Assembly: GCA_051294375.1 (NCBI GenBank)
Contig: CM119263.1
Coordinates: 25,028,688 to 25,092,687, forward strand
Reading direction: 5' to 3'
Length of the DNA stretch: 64,000 bases
From: Paraspadella gotoi
Taxonomy: Eukaryota; Chaetognatha
Every line of letters begins with the position of its first letter. The stretch's first letter is position 1. Made by a program: the position numbers and the translations under genes. Below, piece after piece: positions 48,935 through 61,414 of the stretch. The notes below the pieces were generated by a model. That model did not search any database and was not told where the DNA came from. It was given only the letters and a program-made list of their open reading frames with translations.

Positions 48935-49095
48935 CTCTTTTCCTAATTTTTTTTTGAACAAGAGCTCTTTCATTTTTCATCTTATATTTTTACAGTTTCC
49001 GTTGGTGATTGCGTTCCTTTTGTTTTCATTTATCACTTTTCCGCTAGATTCCTCTTTTGTCTTGGTTTTATTACAAATGTGCTCCTCTCCAAAAG

Positions 49096-49251
49096 GAAGC
49101 GGACGGCGTCGTTGTCGTCGTCGTCCTTGCCATTGTCGTCCTCGTCCTCGCGTTTGTCGTCGTCGTCTCTTCGTGTTTTAAAAGGAATCGTTTGGTCGTC
49201 ATCAAGAAGAGAGATAAAAATAGCAGCGGAAGTCAGATTGGAACAGTCTAA
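49096..49251 (+). CDS. Possible terminal exon: membrane helix and short cytoplasmic tail
   Basis: After an acceptor-like CTCTCCAAAAG, the frame encodes EADGV, a long Val/Leu/Ala helix (VLAIVVLVLAFVVVV), a Cys and a Lys/Arg-rich tail ending SQIGTV. This is the layout of the last exon of a type I membrane protein. GTC-rich repeat sequence underlies the helix, so chance is possible. I found no convincing upstream exons. Confidence 0.3.
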   Translation, partial: EADGVVVVVVLAIVVLVLAFVVVVSSCFKRNRLVVIKKRDKNSSGSQIGTV

Positions 49252-49572
49252 ATGATTGTTTTGCTTAGTTTAATTAGGTAAACAATGATACTTTTGGGAG
49301 TAAATATAAAACGGTGTAATTTTTACCATCATATTCTAAATTAAATCAGTGAAGTTGTGATGAATATGCAGGTAAGTATTTTCTGATGAGGTACAGAAAG
49401 GAAATCCAATAAATCAAAAGAAAAAGATTAATTATTTTTCAATAAAACTTCTGTGACGCTTTCTTTGGAATTCAATAAAAAAAAAAAATAAATAAATAAA
49501 TAAAGCCGGAGTGAAAGTTATGCAATGAAGAATGAACACAATTTTTTTTTGAGGTTGTGGCAGCAACCACAC

Positions 49573-49610
<38 letters not shown>

Positions 49611-49675
49611 TCTCTCACCACGTGTGGCAGGAGATGATTACGACACGTCTGTCTCTGTGTCTCTCTCTCTCTGTG

Positions 49676-49777
<102 letters not shown>

Positions 49778-49892
49778 AGTAAAGACTGGCTCATTTTACA
49801 TAATATAGTCAGGTAAAATAGTTTTCTGTTAAAATCCAAAGCGGAGAAAAAACCATTTTTACAACGTATATACAAAACTGTTTAAAAAAAAA

Positions 49893-52800
49893 ATGAATGA
49901 GAAAACTTCTTCGAAAGTAGAAACGGCCACTGCGGTGGCCATTGAGACTCACCCGCCGACGCCACAATCAAGTAAAACTTGTTGAAAATCTATTAGTTAT
50001 TTCTTTCAACTGAAAAATATAAAGTTCTCCTCTTCGGCCTATATTTTTGACAAAAGATGACGCTTCTGAGTCGACGCCTTTGACGCAGTCCGATCCAGCC
50101 TCTTCGATCGCTTCGTCAGAGGCGAAGGCATCCAACTTAGCCACAATTATGAGCATCTTCCGGTCATTTGTCGGCGCCGGAATTCTTTCCCTCCCTTTCG
50201 CTTTCTCCCTTGTCGGCGTTGTCGTCGGCCCCATCGGCAGCCTCTTCATTTACGGCGTCCTCACCCTCGCCTGTTATCAGATTGTCGACGCCGCCAAGCG
50301 GCTCGAGTGAGGGTTATTTTCGATCGTGATTGTTGACAGTTTGATACCAATTTTTTTTGCGAAACAACAATTTTCGGTAGGGGCACTGACCTCGATGACC
50401 TCATTCGATATTAATGATAAAATGGATAATTTTTATACTGGTTTTATCGAATTCTTAAAATTCATCTACTATTTTGATGCTAGAGTACAATTTAGATTCC
50501 CCGATCTAATACTCTTTTCGTACAATTGAAACATTCTTTTAAATATTATACAACTTCATTGCTCGGGAAGCCAGGTACTCTGGGATTGAATAAACGAGAC
50601 TGTGAGAGTCCTGATTTAAAACTTGGAGGACTTAAACCACCAAAGCCTGTCAAAAGTCAGGGGCATGATTGCTTATTTATAAAATGGATGTATAAATTTA
50701 ATACTGATTGAACCAATTTCATAAATAATATCATTAATATCTTAAACAGTACGAAACCTATTCTTTTTTCCCCAGAGATGAATTTAATCTGACGGCGACA
50801 GATATGGGATCCTGCTTTGAAGCCGCCCTCCAAGTTGGGCCCGATTGGATTAGCGACGTTGTCGCCCGGCGAGGCAGACAGTTTGTCAGATTCCTCGCCT
50901 GCATTCCACAGGTCATTTTTGCTGGACCTTACCTCGTCTTCATCGCTAAAAACGTCCAGGTTTGCAGTTTAAATTAGAAATTGAAAAAATTGTTACCCTT
51001 TCCGAATCAAAATAACGCGAGGTTTTAACGTTTGCAACAAGAAAAACGAGAGACAATTTAATTAGATCTATATAATGTTCGTGATCCAGTTTTTTTCCCC
51101 ACTAATTAGTAGTCTAGTGAGCGTTCCGAATTTACGCTTTCAAATAATTCAGCATTTTTAGGATGTGGCGGGATATAATTGGAGCATTCGACTGGTGATC
51201 TTGACCGTGTTCCCGATCGTCGCGGTTCTGGGAACGATCCGCAGCGTCAAGTTTCTCAGCGCCATCTCCTCTGTCGGCAATTTCGTCTTTTCCATTGGCT
51301 TCTTCATTGTTATGCAATGTATAGCTCAGGAACCTCTCAAATTTCAAGTAAATCTTCATTCTATCTGAAAATATGGTGTGTCAAAAATAATAAAATAAAA
51401 ATATAGGTCAAATGAGTAGTTTGATGTGAAAACTTTTTTTTATAAGTAAAATATTATACATTTTATGATGAAAAATAATATTTATTAAATGAATGGATAA
51501 TTTTTATATTGGTTGTACCAATTTCATATTAAAGTAATTCCCATTAACAATTGAATTTGGCCGGCCGGCCACGGCACAGTATAGTATAGTATCAGCGGAA
51601 CAATAAGAGGATTTTCTTGCCTCAACAGGAGTTGACCGTCGTTCCGAAAATCGTTAATGTTCCCAAATTCATCGCCCTCGTCATTTTCTCCTACGAAGGC
51701 ATTGTACCTTTGCTGCACTTGCGAGCAAAGTTGCGGCGGCCTAATGAGATGCTGGGCTGTAACGGCGTTCTTCTCACTATTCTCCACGTCATCATCACCA
51801 TTTATTGGGCAATGGGATTTTTAGGGTTAAGATTTGAATTGAATTCTCAGATGCTGGTGGCTTTCCGTTTTAAAGCTGTTTTATTGGCACTACCCCGTGT
51901 CCGTTCGCGAGTGACACCAAAAAAATCTTTACTATACTTTAAATATTTAATAAACATAATTTATAATTATATTATTAGTTGGAAAACTACTTGACGTTTT
52001 TTATGTATAAGTTTCATTTCGTGTTTAATTCATTTACTATTCTTTGTTTAATTTTTTATCTAACACAGTAAAATTGGCAAAAAAAGACTATTTTAGGCAT
52101 ATTCTTGATTGAATTTAAAAAAATATATACATCATAAGAAATCCATATTAATGGTCTAATCAATGGCGTATCTGAATTACCGTAATGTTGAGTAATTTTT
52201 TAGTAATGATTTTTTATTTATTTTTTTAATTGTAAATCTTAAGTTTCTGGTGGTCCTATCACCACAGATGGATTAAAGCTGTTTCTTTCGCAGCGCCTCA
52301 GTGGCTCAGTGGACTAATGCACCATCCCAATGTGCGTCCCTGGTTCGAGCCCTGAGGTTGTCATGTAGAAAGTGGGATGGACCGGGTAACCCGCCTGTAA
52401 GCATGGGCCTACTGCCAGATCCAAAGCTCTGGACTACATGAACATGCTGTCTCGCTGTCGCTACGAGGTGACACCGCTGCGGGTGTGGCGCCCTGTAAAA
52501 CCAGCCTCTTCAAGTTTTCTTTATACAATTCGTCCAATTAGAAAACAATTCTGTCCTGAGCATGTTCTTGACTGTTTTGAATAATTATTTTATATCGTAA
52601 GGATTCCCAGATAATTCTTAATTTAATGGTGTAAATGAATTTTAATAATTTTAAGTATTTAATGAATAATTAATTTATAATGATTTTCTTTTTATAAAAG
52701 ATTCAGTTTTTTACTGAAGATGAAATTGAATGACCATTAAAGAAAAGTTGTTTTATATAAGTAAATATCAAATTAATCTTATGAAATTAAGTACTTTGCT

Positions 52801-53854
52801 ACAGAAAGAGGAAAAAAAATTTAACAAATATTTATCCAATGAGAAATGGTACGCATTTTTTTGGTGTCACTCGCGAACGGACACGGGGTATGAAGTAGTA
52901 AATATTAACTATTTTGTATTAATTTCTCAGCGAAAAGCTATCGTTATTTAAAAGTGATAAACATTACTAGTTGATCAATCTATCTCAGATACCTAAAGTA
53001 TGGACCGGATACGGCCTCCACAATCACTCTTAATCTTCCTAAAGAACCACTTTACGATTCCCTGCGCATCATCTACAGCCTTGTCTTACTTACATCCTTC
53101 CCGGTCAACATGTTGCCCGTTGTTGACATCGTGTAATATTTTTAGTCGGATCTGCTTATCAGCAGATCCCGACTCTATAATTCAATTTATCGGTCCGCCC
53201 CCTCAATATTGTCGGGCACTCACTTATATGATGTCAGAACATTGAATTATGATAAATTATGCAAAAAAAAAAAATGATGCCCTCCGTCCGTCTGTCTGTC
53301 AGTCAATTTGATCCCAAATAACTGACTTATTAATTAATTATTAATTATTTAATTATTAATTAATCAATTAATTACCGATAATGATCGTGGGCAGATCCGA
53401 CATTGTTTGCTCAAACTTGTTTTTTAAATATTAATAGTTTTTTATATATATTTATGCATCTAACAAAATTAATAATTTTCCTTTTTTTATACATAGTTTC
53501 TATGAGAACATTTTAGCCAAACTACCCGTCCGCCTGCAACGATCCCCAATACTGTCAGAGATGACCTTCCGCTTCTTCCTCATCATCATCTACTTCATTC
53601 CTCCACTCGCGTATCCGTCATTGAGCAACCTCATGGCTTTCGTCGGCACAGTGGCGGGCATCCCTCTATCGGTGATGTTGCCCAACCTGGTGCAGCTCCT
53701 TGTACGCTATCGGCGACGAGACTATGGACCCAAATGGATTCTGCTCTACTTTTACTGTTTCGTCGTCGTCGTTTCCATTGCTCTGGTCGTTATTGGTGTC
53801 GCTGACACCGTCATCGATATGATCCACTTTTATGAGAAAAAAGGGAGAGGGTAA
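49893..53854 (+). CDS. SLC36-like amino acid transporter 2 (AAAP family)
   Basis: Seven exons: 49893-49971, 50057-50306, 50776-50959, 51162-51347, 51629-51825, 52989-53132 and 53497-53854, 465 residues. Exons 3-6 have the same lengths (184, 186, 197, 144) and phases as in transporters 1 and 3. Key blocks: IFRSFVGAGILSLPFAFSL (first helix), YEGIVPLLHLRAKLRRP, GYLKYGPDTASTITLNLPKE and PFPVNMLPVVDIV-like SFPVNMLPVVDIV. Most similar to transporter 3, which suggests a recent duplicate pair. Intron 5 has grown to 1.2 kb by insertion of a 996-base element (51893-52888); intron 6 carries a smaller one. The last 120 residues form the final helices, ending in a short charged tail. Confidence 0.9.
51893..52888. 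mobile_element. Tc1/mariner-type non-autonomous element
   Basis: Inverted ends of about 33 bases begin CCCCGTGTCCGTTCGCGAGT on both sides and are flanked by TA (51891-51892 and 52889-52890), the expected mariner-type duplication. No transposase frame. A tRNA-SINE is nested at 52294-52513. Sits in intron 5 of transporter 2. Confidence 0.7.
52294..52513 (+). mobile_element. tRNA-derived SINE, second subfamily
   Basis: The 5' head folds as a tRNA: acceptor strands GCCTCAG and CTGAGGT pair over seven bases, A box TGGCTCAGTGG, B box GGTTCGAGCCC, and an anticodon-like loop around ATCCCAA. The body (TAACCCGCCTGTAA, CAGATCCAAAGCTC) and the tail (CCTCTTCAA) align with the SINEs at 15191 and 44975, so the families share a core and 3' end. 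Confidence 0.85.
53145..53401. mobile_element. Small MITE with 11-bp inverted ends
   Basis: GTCGGATCTGC at 53145-53155 and its inverse at 53391-53401 bound a 257-base unit in intron 6 of transporter 2. The left end is itself a hairpin (GGATCTGC..GCAGATCC). No clear target duplication. Confidence 0.45.
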
Positions 53855-55264
53855 TACTTAAAGGGATACTCATTATGATTGTGAAATTGCTTATTGTTTA
53901 AATATAGTGAGAATATTCAATCAAACAGAAAGTTATAACTCGATTCATTTGCTAAAATTAACCAAAGAGATAGGCCATCAAGGGAAAGATGTAAAAGAAT
54001 TAATAGTCGTAGTTGAAGGTCGTAGGAAGGCACCTCCGTGTATGAATTTTAGATTATACAATTTACAATATACATGGTCATAATTAATATAGACGAATAG
54101 ACTGGTAGTTTGAAGTGACATTTGTTTAGACTTACCTTTGGAGCCCCTCAGTCAGTGATAGTGCCCTCTCTTACCCCATGTGGTAAGTTAGAAGCCAGAT
54201 TTTGGACGCCACGCTATGAAGCCCCCTCCTCCCTTTGTTCTCTCTGGGCTTCCTCTCTACCTCGTGCTCTCTTCTCTCTTTCCCTCTCTACCCTATGCTC
54301 CTGCCTCTAAGAACTCTTTGTCTAGATGGCGTTAAGGCTGATATACAGGCACGTCATCTAGATTGATACGAAAAGACTTGTAATATTTAATTATAAAATT
54401 TTTTCATACTAATAGAAAAATACTTGACTTTTTTTCCCGGCAATTCGTAACATTCTAGCTAGGATAGTTGCTATGTCATAAACATTTTCCTCAGAGGGTA
54501 AATTTCTGAAGAAGCATTTTTTAGTTACGCCTGGACCGAAACCGTAAATATCTACAACAACGACAACATCTCGCTAAGCGAGTGGAGAGCTTACGATCGA
54601 AAATATAATGACAACTAAGTTACGGTTGAATATCAGCTATGTTATAGCTTTGAACTTTTACTGTATGGAATAAAGAACTTTATTTTTTCTTTAATTCACC
54701 TTGTTTTAAAATCAGTCAGGAATCTCGCATGACAGCCGTAAATTGCTTAACCGGTTTGAGTGGTATTTAAACGGCATAAAAATCCAGAAAAGTTATGTAA
54801 TTATAGAATGAACGAAGAATGATAATCTTTATTTTTTTCATACTTTGAATTTCTCAACACTAGCATTATACGGGTATTTTGTACGTCACAAGATCAAAAA
54901 ATTAGAAGCCCGCACAAACTATTACATTAAACTGGCGCAACTAAGTCTGCTTAACCTTGTGGTAGCAAGAAAAGAACTTCGTCTGCGATGTTTTCAATTG
55001 ATGACTCATAATAATGACTCCGATATTCCGTCTTATGGCAAAAGTTATGGCAAAAATCCTGCAAAGTTGAATTGGAAAAAAAAAACATTCCTATTTTTTT
55101 TTAATAATTTTAATTTATAGATTTAATTATATAATTCTAATTTACCTAAGATTATTTAGAATGCCATTGGAATAAAAATTTAAAAAAATAGAAAAGTACG
55201 TATGAAAAATCGTCTTTCCCTAATAAAAAAAATTATTCTAAGACAAGTTTTTTGGGAAGTCAAA
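53855..55264. other. Intergenic stretch between transporters 2 and 3
   Basis: Spacer of 1.4 kb. A frame at 54521-54618 after an acceptor-like TTTTTTAG reads like an EF-hand (NIYNNDNISLSEW) and ends in TAA; it could be an orphan terminal exon but no partner exons were found. A CT-rich block lies at 54230-54310. Nothing else supported. Confidence 0.4.
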
Positions 55265-57622
55265 ATGCCCGCTGCGGAGGACATTAGGACTTTTCCGCCA
55301 TCACCACCGTCGGGTAAATTAATCAGCGTATTAATTAATTCAAGCGTTATTGTAATTGTTATCTGGTAATTTTTTTTAAATTCACCTCCTCTCCTTTTTT
55401 TTCGACGACTCATAAGAAGCCAACGCTTCCGAATCCACCCCCTTGGTGCAAACTCTGCGCAGCCCGCCAGACCCAGCCGGCTCGTCCGAGGCAACATCCT
55501 CCAACTTGGCGACCATCATGAGCATCTTCCGGTCTTTCGTTGGCGCCGGGATTCTCTCTCTCCCTTTTGCTTTCTCCCTCGTTGGCATCGTCGTTGGCCC
55601 TATCGGTTGCCTCCTTGTTTTGGGCCTCCTCACTCTGTGCTGCTATCAAATTGTTGATGCTGCAAAGCGGCTCGAGTGAGCGTTGTTGTTGTTTTGAATA
55701 TCAACATTTTTTTTGAGCCCAACAAATAACCAAACTAAATGATCCTGTTAAAACGATAAAACTATAAATGCTGTTGGCCATTGAACGATATTGTTTCCTC
55801 AGAGACGAGTTCGAACTGACAGCAACGGACCTGGGATCCTGCTTGGAAGCCGCCCTACGAGTGGGGCCTGCTTGGATCAGCGACGTTGTTGCTCGACGAA
55901 GTAAAAAATTTGTTCAAGTCATCGCCTGCATTCCGCAGATCATTTTCGCCGGACCATATCTTGTCTTCATTGCTGAAAACGTTCGGGTAAGAAATTAAAT
56001 GGAAATGAATTAACTTTTTATTAGTGACATTGATATGAAGGTTCCGTTTTAAGCTTTTAATTACCAAATTCATGTCAACTAATTAATCAATTAAGCAATG
56101 CTGAGAAGGTTGAGCGTTAAAAAGTTAACCTCATAATATGACCTAAACAAGAAAAAAGAAGATCAGTGATAAGTAAAAAATAGTTTTTCTCGTTAAATAT
56201 TTTTTTTGCGTCTTTAGAGAAAAATCATCCTTTATAAAATCATCTTTTTCAATGCCGGAATTACTTCAATTTGCTTTATCTTGATTATCATTCCAAGCTT
56301 GATATGAATCCGTATTTTTCCAGTACGCAACAGGATTGAATTGGCGCAATCGGGTCCTGATCTTGTCGGCGTTCCCGATTGTGGCTGTTCTTGGATCAAT
56401 TCGCAGCAACAAGTTTCTCAGTTTTATCTCTACCGTCGGCAACTTAGTCTTTGTCGTTGGTTTTTTCATTGTCATGCAATGCATCGCTCAGGAACCATTG
56501 CGTTTTCAAGTAAATAAAATTAAATATTCAATATTGTGTTAATTAGATTCAGATTGTTTTACTTTCAGACTTCACTTATGGTGAATTATGTAAATTATAT
56601 ACTATATCTATATCTATACTCTATCTGTATGTTGTATGTTAAAAAGTATTTGAAAAAATCTGCTGTTGTCAAACAGGAGCTGACCATCATTCCTTCTATC
56701 ATCAAAATCCCCAAATTCATCGCTCTTGTCATCTACACCTACGAGGGCATCGTTCCCTTGCTGCACCTTCGAGCAAAAATGCGGCGTCCCAACGAAATGC
56801 TGGGTTTCAACGGCGTTCTTCTCACAATTCTCCACTTGATCATCATCATATATTTGGCGATGGCATTCTTAGGGTCTGGACACATTGATAAATAGTTATT
56901 TAAATTTTGAGTTTTCAGATTTAGTCCTTTTTTAAGTAGTGAAAAACTGAAGTTTTAAAAAGACGAAGAAGTATTTACATACAATAATAATCTTTGTGCT
57001 CAGCTCTTGGCTTTAGCACGAATACCTTTTTTATCCACTTTCAGTTACTTAAAGTATGGACCGGATACGGCCGCCACGATCACTCTCAATCTACCCAAAG
57101 AACCACTTTACGATTCCCTGCGCATCATCTTTAGCCTCGTCTTGCTAACCTCTTTTCCCGTCAACATGTTGCCAGTTGTTGATATCGTGTAATGCTATTT
57201 CCACATTCTTTATATCATTTAATTTTAATATAATTTAAATAGATAAGTAAAGTTTTTTTTCTCCTAGTTTCCACAAGCACCTTTTTGACAAACTGCCCGT
57301 CCGCTTCCAACAATCCCCGCTTCTCTCCGAGATGACCTTCCGCTTTCTCCTCGTCGTGCTATATTTTATTCCTCCGATCGCATATCCCTCCCTGGGAAAC
57401 CTAATGGCTCTCATCGGCACGGTGACGGGGATCCCATTGGCGGTCGTGCTGCCCAACGTGGTGCAGTTGCTCGTCCGCTATCCGCGACGAGATTTTGGAC
57501 CAAAACGAATTCTGCTATACTTTCACTTGTTTGTCGTCGTCGTCGCCGTCTGTCTCGTCGTCATCGGCGTCGTCGTTAGCGTCATAGATATGATCAACTT
57601 TTACGAGAATGAACACTTTTGA
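55265..57622 (+). CDS. SLC36-like amino acid transporter 3 (AAAP family)
   Basis: Seven exons: 55265-55313, 55417-55675, 55803-55986, 56324-56509, 56677-56873, 57045-57188 and 57268-57622, 457 residues. Same phases (1, 2, 0, 0, 2, 2) as its neighbours. Blocks: IFRSFVGAGILSLPFAFSL, YTYEGIVPLLHLRAKMRRP, GYLKYGPDTAATITLNLPKE and SFPVNMLPVVDIV. Introns are short and free of large insertions, so this is the most compact copy. The cytosolic N-terminus is short (MPAAEDIRTFPPSPPS) and unlike those of transporters 2 and 4, so regulation or sorting may differ. Confidence 0.92.
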
Positions 57623-58677
57623 ACAGGCACGGTAATAATGTTTAAATTTAAAAACGTTTTAATTTACGTACCGCTAATGATTATGCAATGCATGATATTA
57701 TACGTAAATTATTCGAGGTAAATATACTTCTATCTTTTTATTTACGTAATTCTTTGGGAATTTAGTATAATAAAAAAAGCCAAATGAAAATACAATCTTG
57801 AGGTGGTATCGAAACTTTAAAGGTCTATATAAACCCTTGACCGGCCGGGGGGGGGGGAGATAGAAAAGGATAACCCACTGCCCACTGCCCACTCATCACG
57901 AGAAATAACGCAACAGAAAGTCACGATTTCGTCACGTCAAATATCAAAGTCCAGAGTTCATCTCTCGCGATGTTTATCTTGAAAAAGAAAAGAAAAAACG
58001 TCTTCTCTTTCGATTGATCAGATTTGTAAGTATGTTGTTAAATGTTAAGGCAGCTCGGAACAACTTTACTCAACTTTTTAAAAAAATTTAATAAACTTTT
58101 GAGGAAATCGATCTAAAGTTTATTCTTTTATCTTTCAAGAAAATTAATTGAATGATAGTTAAAAAAATCTTATCTATTTGTATAATTTCTTTTTGCGTGT
58201 AGAACTTAATATCAAACCATTCGATCTCGAAAACTTGGTAGTATCGTTCTGATCAGATAAATAGCAATTTTCTCGACTCGAATTTTAAGATTCCAAAATC
58301 CTGGATCAAAAGTACATTCGCGATCTGTTCTGAGCCGAAATTAATTTCGGCCCTTCTTTTGTGGATCTGAAAATTTTTTTTCTCAGCGATCGGGTTCTCT
58401 AATCTCTATTTCGTTAATTATTTATAAATTAATATCCTCTAAAAAAGGATTTGTTCCGCCAGGAAATATTTAATTAAACTCGAAATCATCTCGCCCAGTT
58501 AACAAATCAGGTAAACACAAATTACATGCTAAGAAAATAGGCCAAATAAAAAAACTGAGAGAAGCAACCTGGAAATTCCACTTGAGATCCGCTGAATGCT
58601 TCTATTTTTTTTTCCAAGATATTTTGTGTTCATTTGTTTTCCTATTTTCTCTTTTCTCGTTCAGATTCTAAAAAAAA
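57623..58677. other. Intergenic stretch between transporters 3 and 4
   Basis: AT-rich 1.05 kb with a poly-G run at 57847-57858 and no recognisable repeat, gene or RNA. Confidence 0.5.
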
Positions 58678-59886
58678 ATGAATCCCGAGGTCGTCGTCAG
58701 TGAAGATCCCAATTCCAGCGATGAGAGACGCTACCTGCTCGGATCGGGGAAGGGCCAGAAGCGCTCTCCGATGGGGAAGAACAACAGACGCTATTTGCAA
58801 GAGGCGGAGAGGGACGAAGGCTACGAGGGATCAGCTGTGGCGTCGGGGAAGAGACCCGCCGATGAAGAATCCTTGCAAAAAGGTCGGTAACATGACAAAT
58901 GCACAAGAAATTTATTGTCACATTGGCGGCTGTATTGGGTTAAAGATTCGATGATTAAAAACGCACAACGATTTTCATCCTAGCAGATTCGGACGCCTCC
59001 TCCAGTAGCGAATCTAAAGCATCAAACTTAGCGACGATGATGTGTATCTTCCGGACTTTCGTCGGCGCCGGAATTCTTTCCCTCCCCTTCGCCTTCACCT
59101 TGGCCGGCGTGGCTCTCGGCCCGATCGGCACCCTCGCCGTCCTGGGGTTTCTCACCTTTGGCTGCTACGGGATAATTGATGCCGCGAGGAGAATGGAGTA
59201 AGTCTTATTCTAGATTTGGTTTTATTATTGTTTAATGTTTTATATTTGTCACCTTTTCTTCCTATATTATTACATTTTTAAAGTAATGAAAAAATGTAAT
59301 TTTTCTCAGTTGTTGTTGCGATTGCAAAAATATTTCACAAAACTTTTCCCCAAATCTTTCCACGATAGGGAAGAGGCCGGCATCCAAGTGAGCGATTTAG
59401 GTTCGTGCCTCGAAGCTGCCCTCAACGTGGGCCCCGACTGCTTCGGCGAGACGTTGGCGCGGAGAGCGAGGAAGTCCCTCAACGCCTTGGTCTGCGTCCC
59501 GCAGGTCGTCTTCGCGGGACCTTACCTTCTCTTCATCGCCAAGAATGTCAAGGTAGGGGATAAAGGTAGTTCTGTAATATAACTTTCTCTTTTTCATTAT
59601 ATACTAAATCAATTTGTGCTAATCCCAGGAAGTAGCCAACTTGACTTGGGACGACCGAATTGTGATCATGATGATCTTTCCCCTGGTGGTGATTCTCGGA
59701 ACTATCCGTAGCACTCGCTTTCTCGGACTCATCTCCTCAGCCGGCAACGTCATCTTCGCCATCGGATTCTGCATTGTTTTGGAAGGAGTCGTGCAAGACC
59801 CGTTGCCCATCGGGGTGAGAGATTGATCGATTGTTGGAGTCATTAATTGGTTAATTGATTTATTAGTATTTAATTGAATTAGATAT

Positions 59887-59917
<31 letters not shown>

Positions 59918-60097
59918 TTTNNNNNNNNNNNNNNNNNNNNNNNNNATATTTATTTTTTTTTTATTATTTTATTTATTTATTTATTTATTTATTTTATTTA
60001 TTTATTTTATTTATTTATTTTTTTTATTTATTTATTTATTTATTTATTTATTTTTTTATTTATTTATTTATTTATTATTATTTATTTATTTTTTATT

Positions 60098-60169
<72 letters not shown>

Positions 60170-61414
60170 TTCTTTCTTTCTTCGATTCACTTTCCCTCTC
60201 TCTAATTTTTCCCTCCCAGGATCTTCCTCTCATCACGAGCGAAGCACTGGCCCAAGTTCATCTCCCTTTGGCATCTACACGTTCGAGGGCATCATCCCCA
60301 TTGCTGCACCTGCGGGCGAGGATGCGGCACCGAAGGACATTGCTTGGCTGGAACGGCGTCTTGCACTCTTGCTCAACCTGATCCATGATCCTCTACGTCA
60401 CCATGGGATTCTTCGGGTGGTAAACTACACTTCCTTAATAAGTTAAACGTTTAAATGTCGTTGTACCATTACCGTCACTTTTACTGTCATTATCACCACC
60501 AGATACTTGAAATACCGGGAACGACGTGAGCAAAACGATCACGCTGAATCTCCCGCGGCGTCCGCTCTACGATTCCTGCGCTATTATATTCAGCTGCGTC
60601 CTCGTTCACGTCTCGTTTCCAGATGCAAATGATCCTATCGTGGAAATAGTGTAAGGAGATCATGGGCACTGGGCGTCTAACAATAACCGTTATTGGAAGT
60701 TAATCAAGTGTGAGAATAATGTTCAACGGCAAAATCATGTTTAGCTTTAAATATTTTATTTGTTGGTTGTTTGTTAAAGAGCACGCCGGATGTCACGAAA
60801 ATGAAAGTGTCGTCCGGTTTTATTCCTCTCTCAATCATTGCACTTTGCAGGCATTTGCCAGTATTTAAACAAAGGCATCATAGCGTGACTATCCAGAGAT
60901 TCTTGTTTTTCAATTCTCTCAATAAAATAATTCCTTCTACCTCCAACCCCAACGCCGAACTCACCCCTCTTCCCACACTTTCCTTCCATCCCAGCTACCG
61001 CACACCTGCCACTCTCAACACTCCCTCTTCCTTCCTCCGACGCTTCCCCTCCTCCCCGACGCTGCATCTTTTCCCGCCATTTCTCTCTCGTCGTCGTCTA
61101 TCTTCGGTTCCTCCTCCTCGTATTATCCGTCCTCATCGGACCAACCTATGTCAGTCTTCTTCGGCGACCATCACGGGAAGTGCCTTCTTTCGCGTCGCTC
61201 CGTTAGCTCTGCCCCTCCCAGTTGATCTCGTCCAGTTGCTCGTCCGCCATTCTGCTGCGGGCGACTACCGGACCCAAGAGGATCCTCTTTTCGGTCTTCT
61301 CTTCGTGTCATCTTCTGTCTCATCACGGTCTGCGTCTTCGGATCGTCGACTGCGCGTCGTCTCGACATGATCAGCTTTTACAAGAGGAATTTGACCGCAG
61401 ATGTGACAGAATGA
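58678..61414 (+). CDS. SLC36-like amino acid transporter 4 (AAAP family), 3' half in low-quality sequence
   Basis: Exons 58678-58882, 58987-59197, 59369-59552 and 59629-59814 are clean and in phase. Exons 5-7 at about 60220-60416, 60503-60650 and 60995-61414 are recognisable by alignment to the paralogues but contain scattered single-base insertions and losses that break the frame. A clean exon 5 (62865-63061) and partial exon 7 (63513-63808) lie in a second copy downstream. The N-terminal tail is longer (~68 residues, Arg/Lys/Glu-rich) than in the other three. First-helix block is IFRTFVGAGILSLPFAFTL. The end reads DMISFYKRNLTADVTE. I read this as one intact gene damaged by sequence error, not a pseudogene. 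Confidence 0.75.
59883..60183 (+). repeat. (ATTT)n and (CTTT)n microsatellites with an assembly gap
   Basis: ATTT units run from 59883 to about 60096, interrupted by 25 Ns at 59921-59945, then CTTT units to 60183. They fill intron 4 of transporter 4 and mark the start of the low-quality zone. Confidence 0.95.

Noticed and set aside
52294-52365. A functional tRNA gene
   Set aside because: The tRNA-like fold continues into a SINE body shared with other repeats, and the anticodon arm is mispaired.
54122-54310. Ser/Leu-rich ORF between transporters 2 and 3
   Set aside because: CT-rich, no acceptor or domain support.
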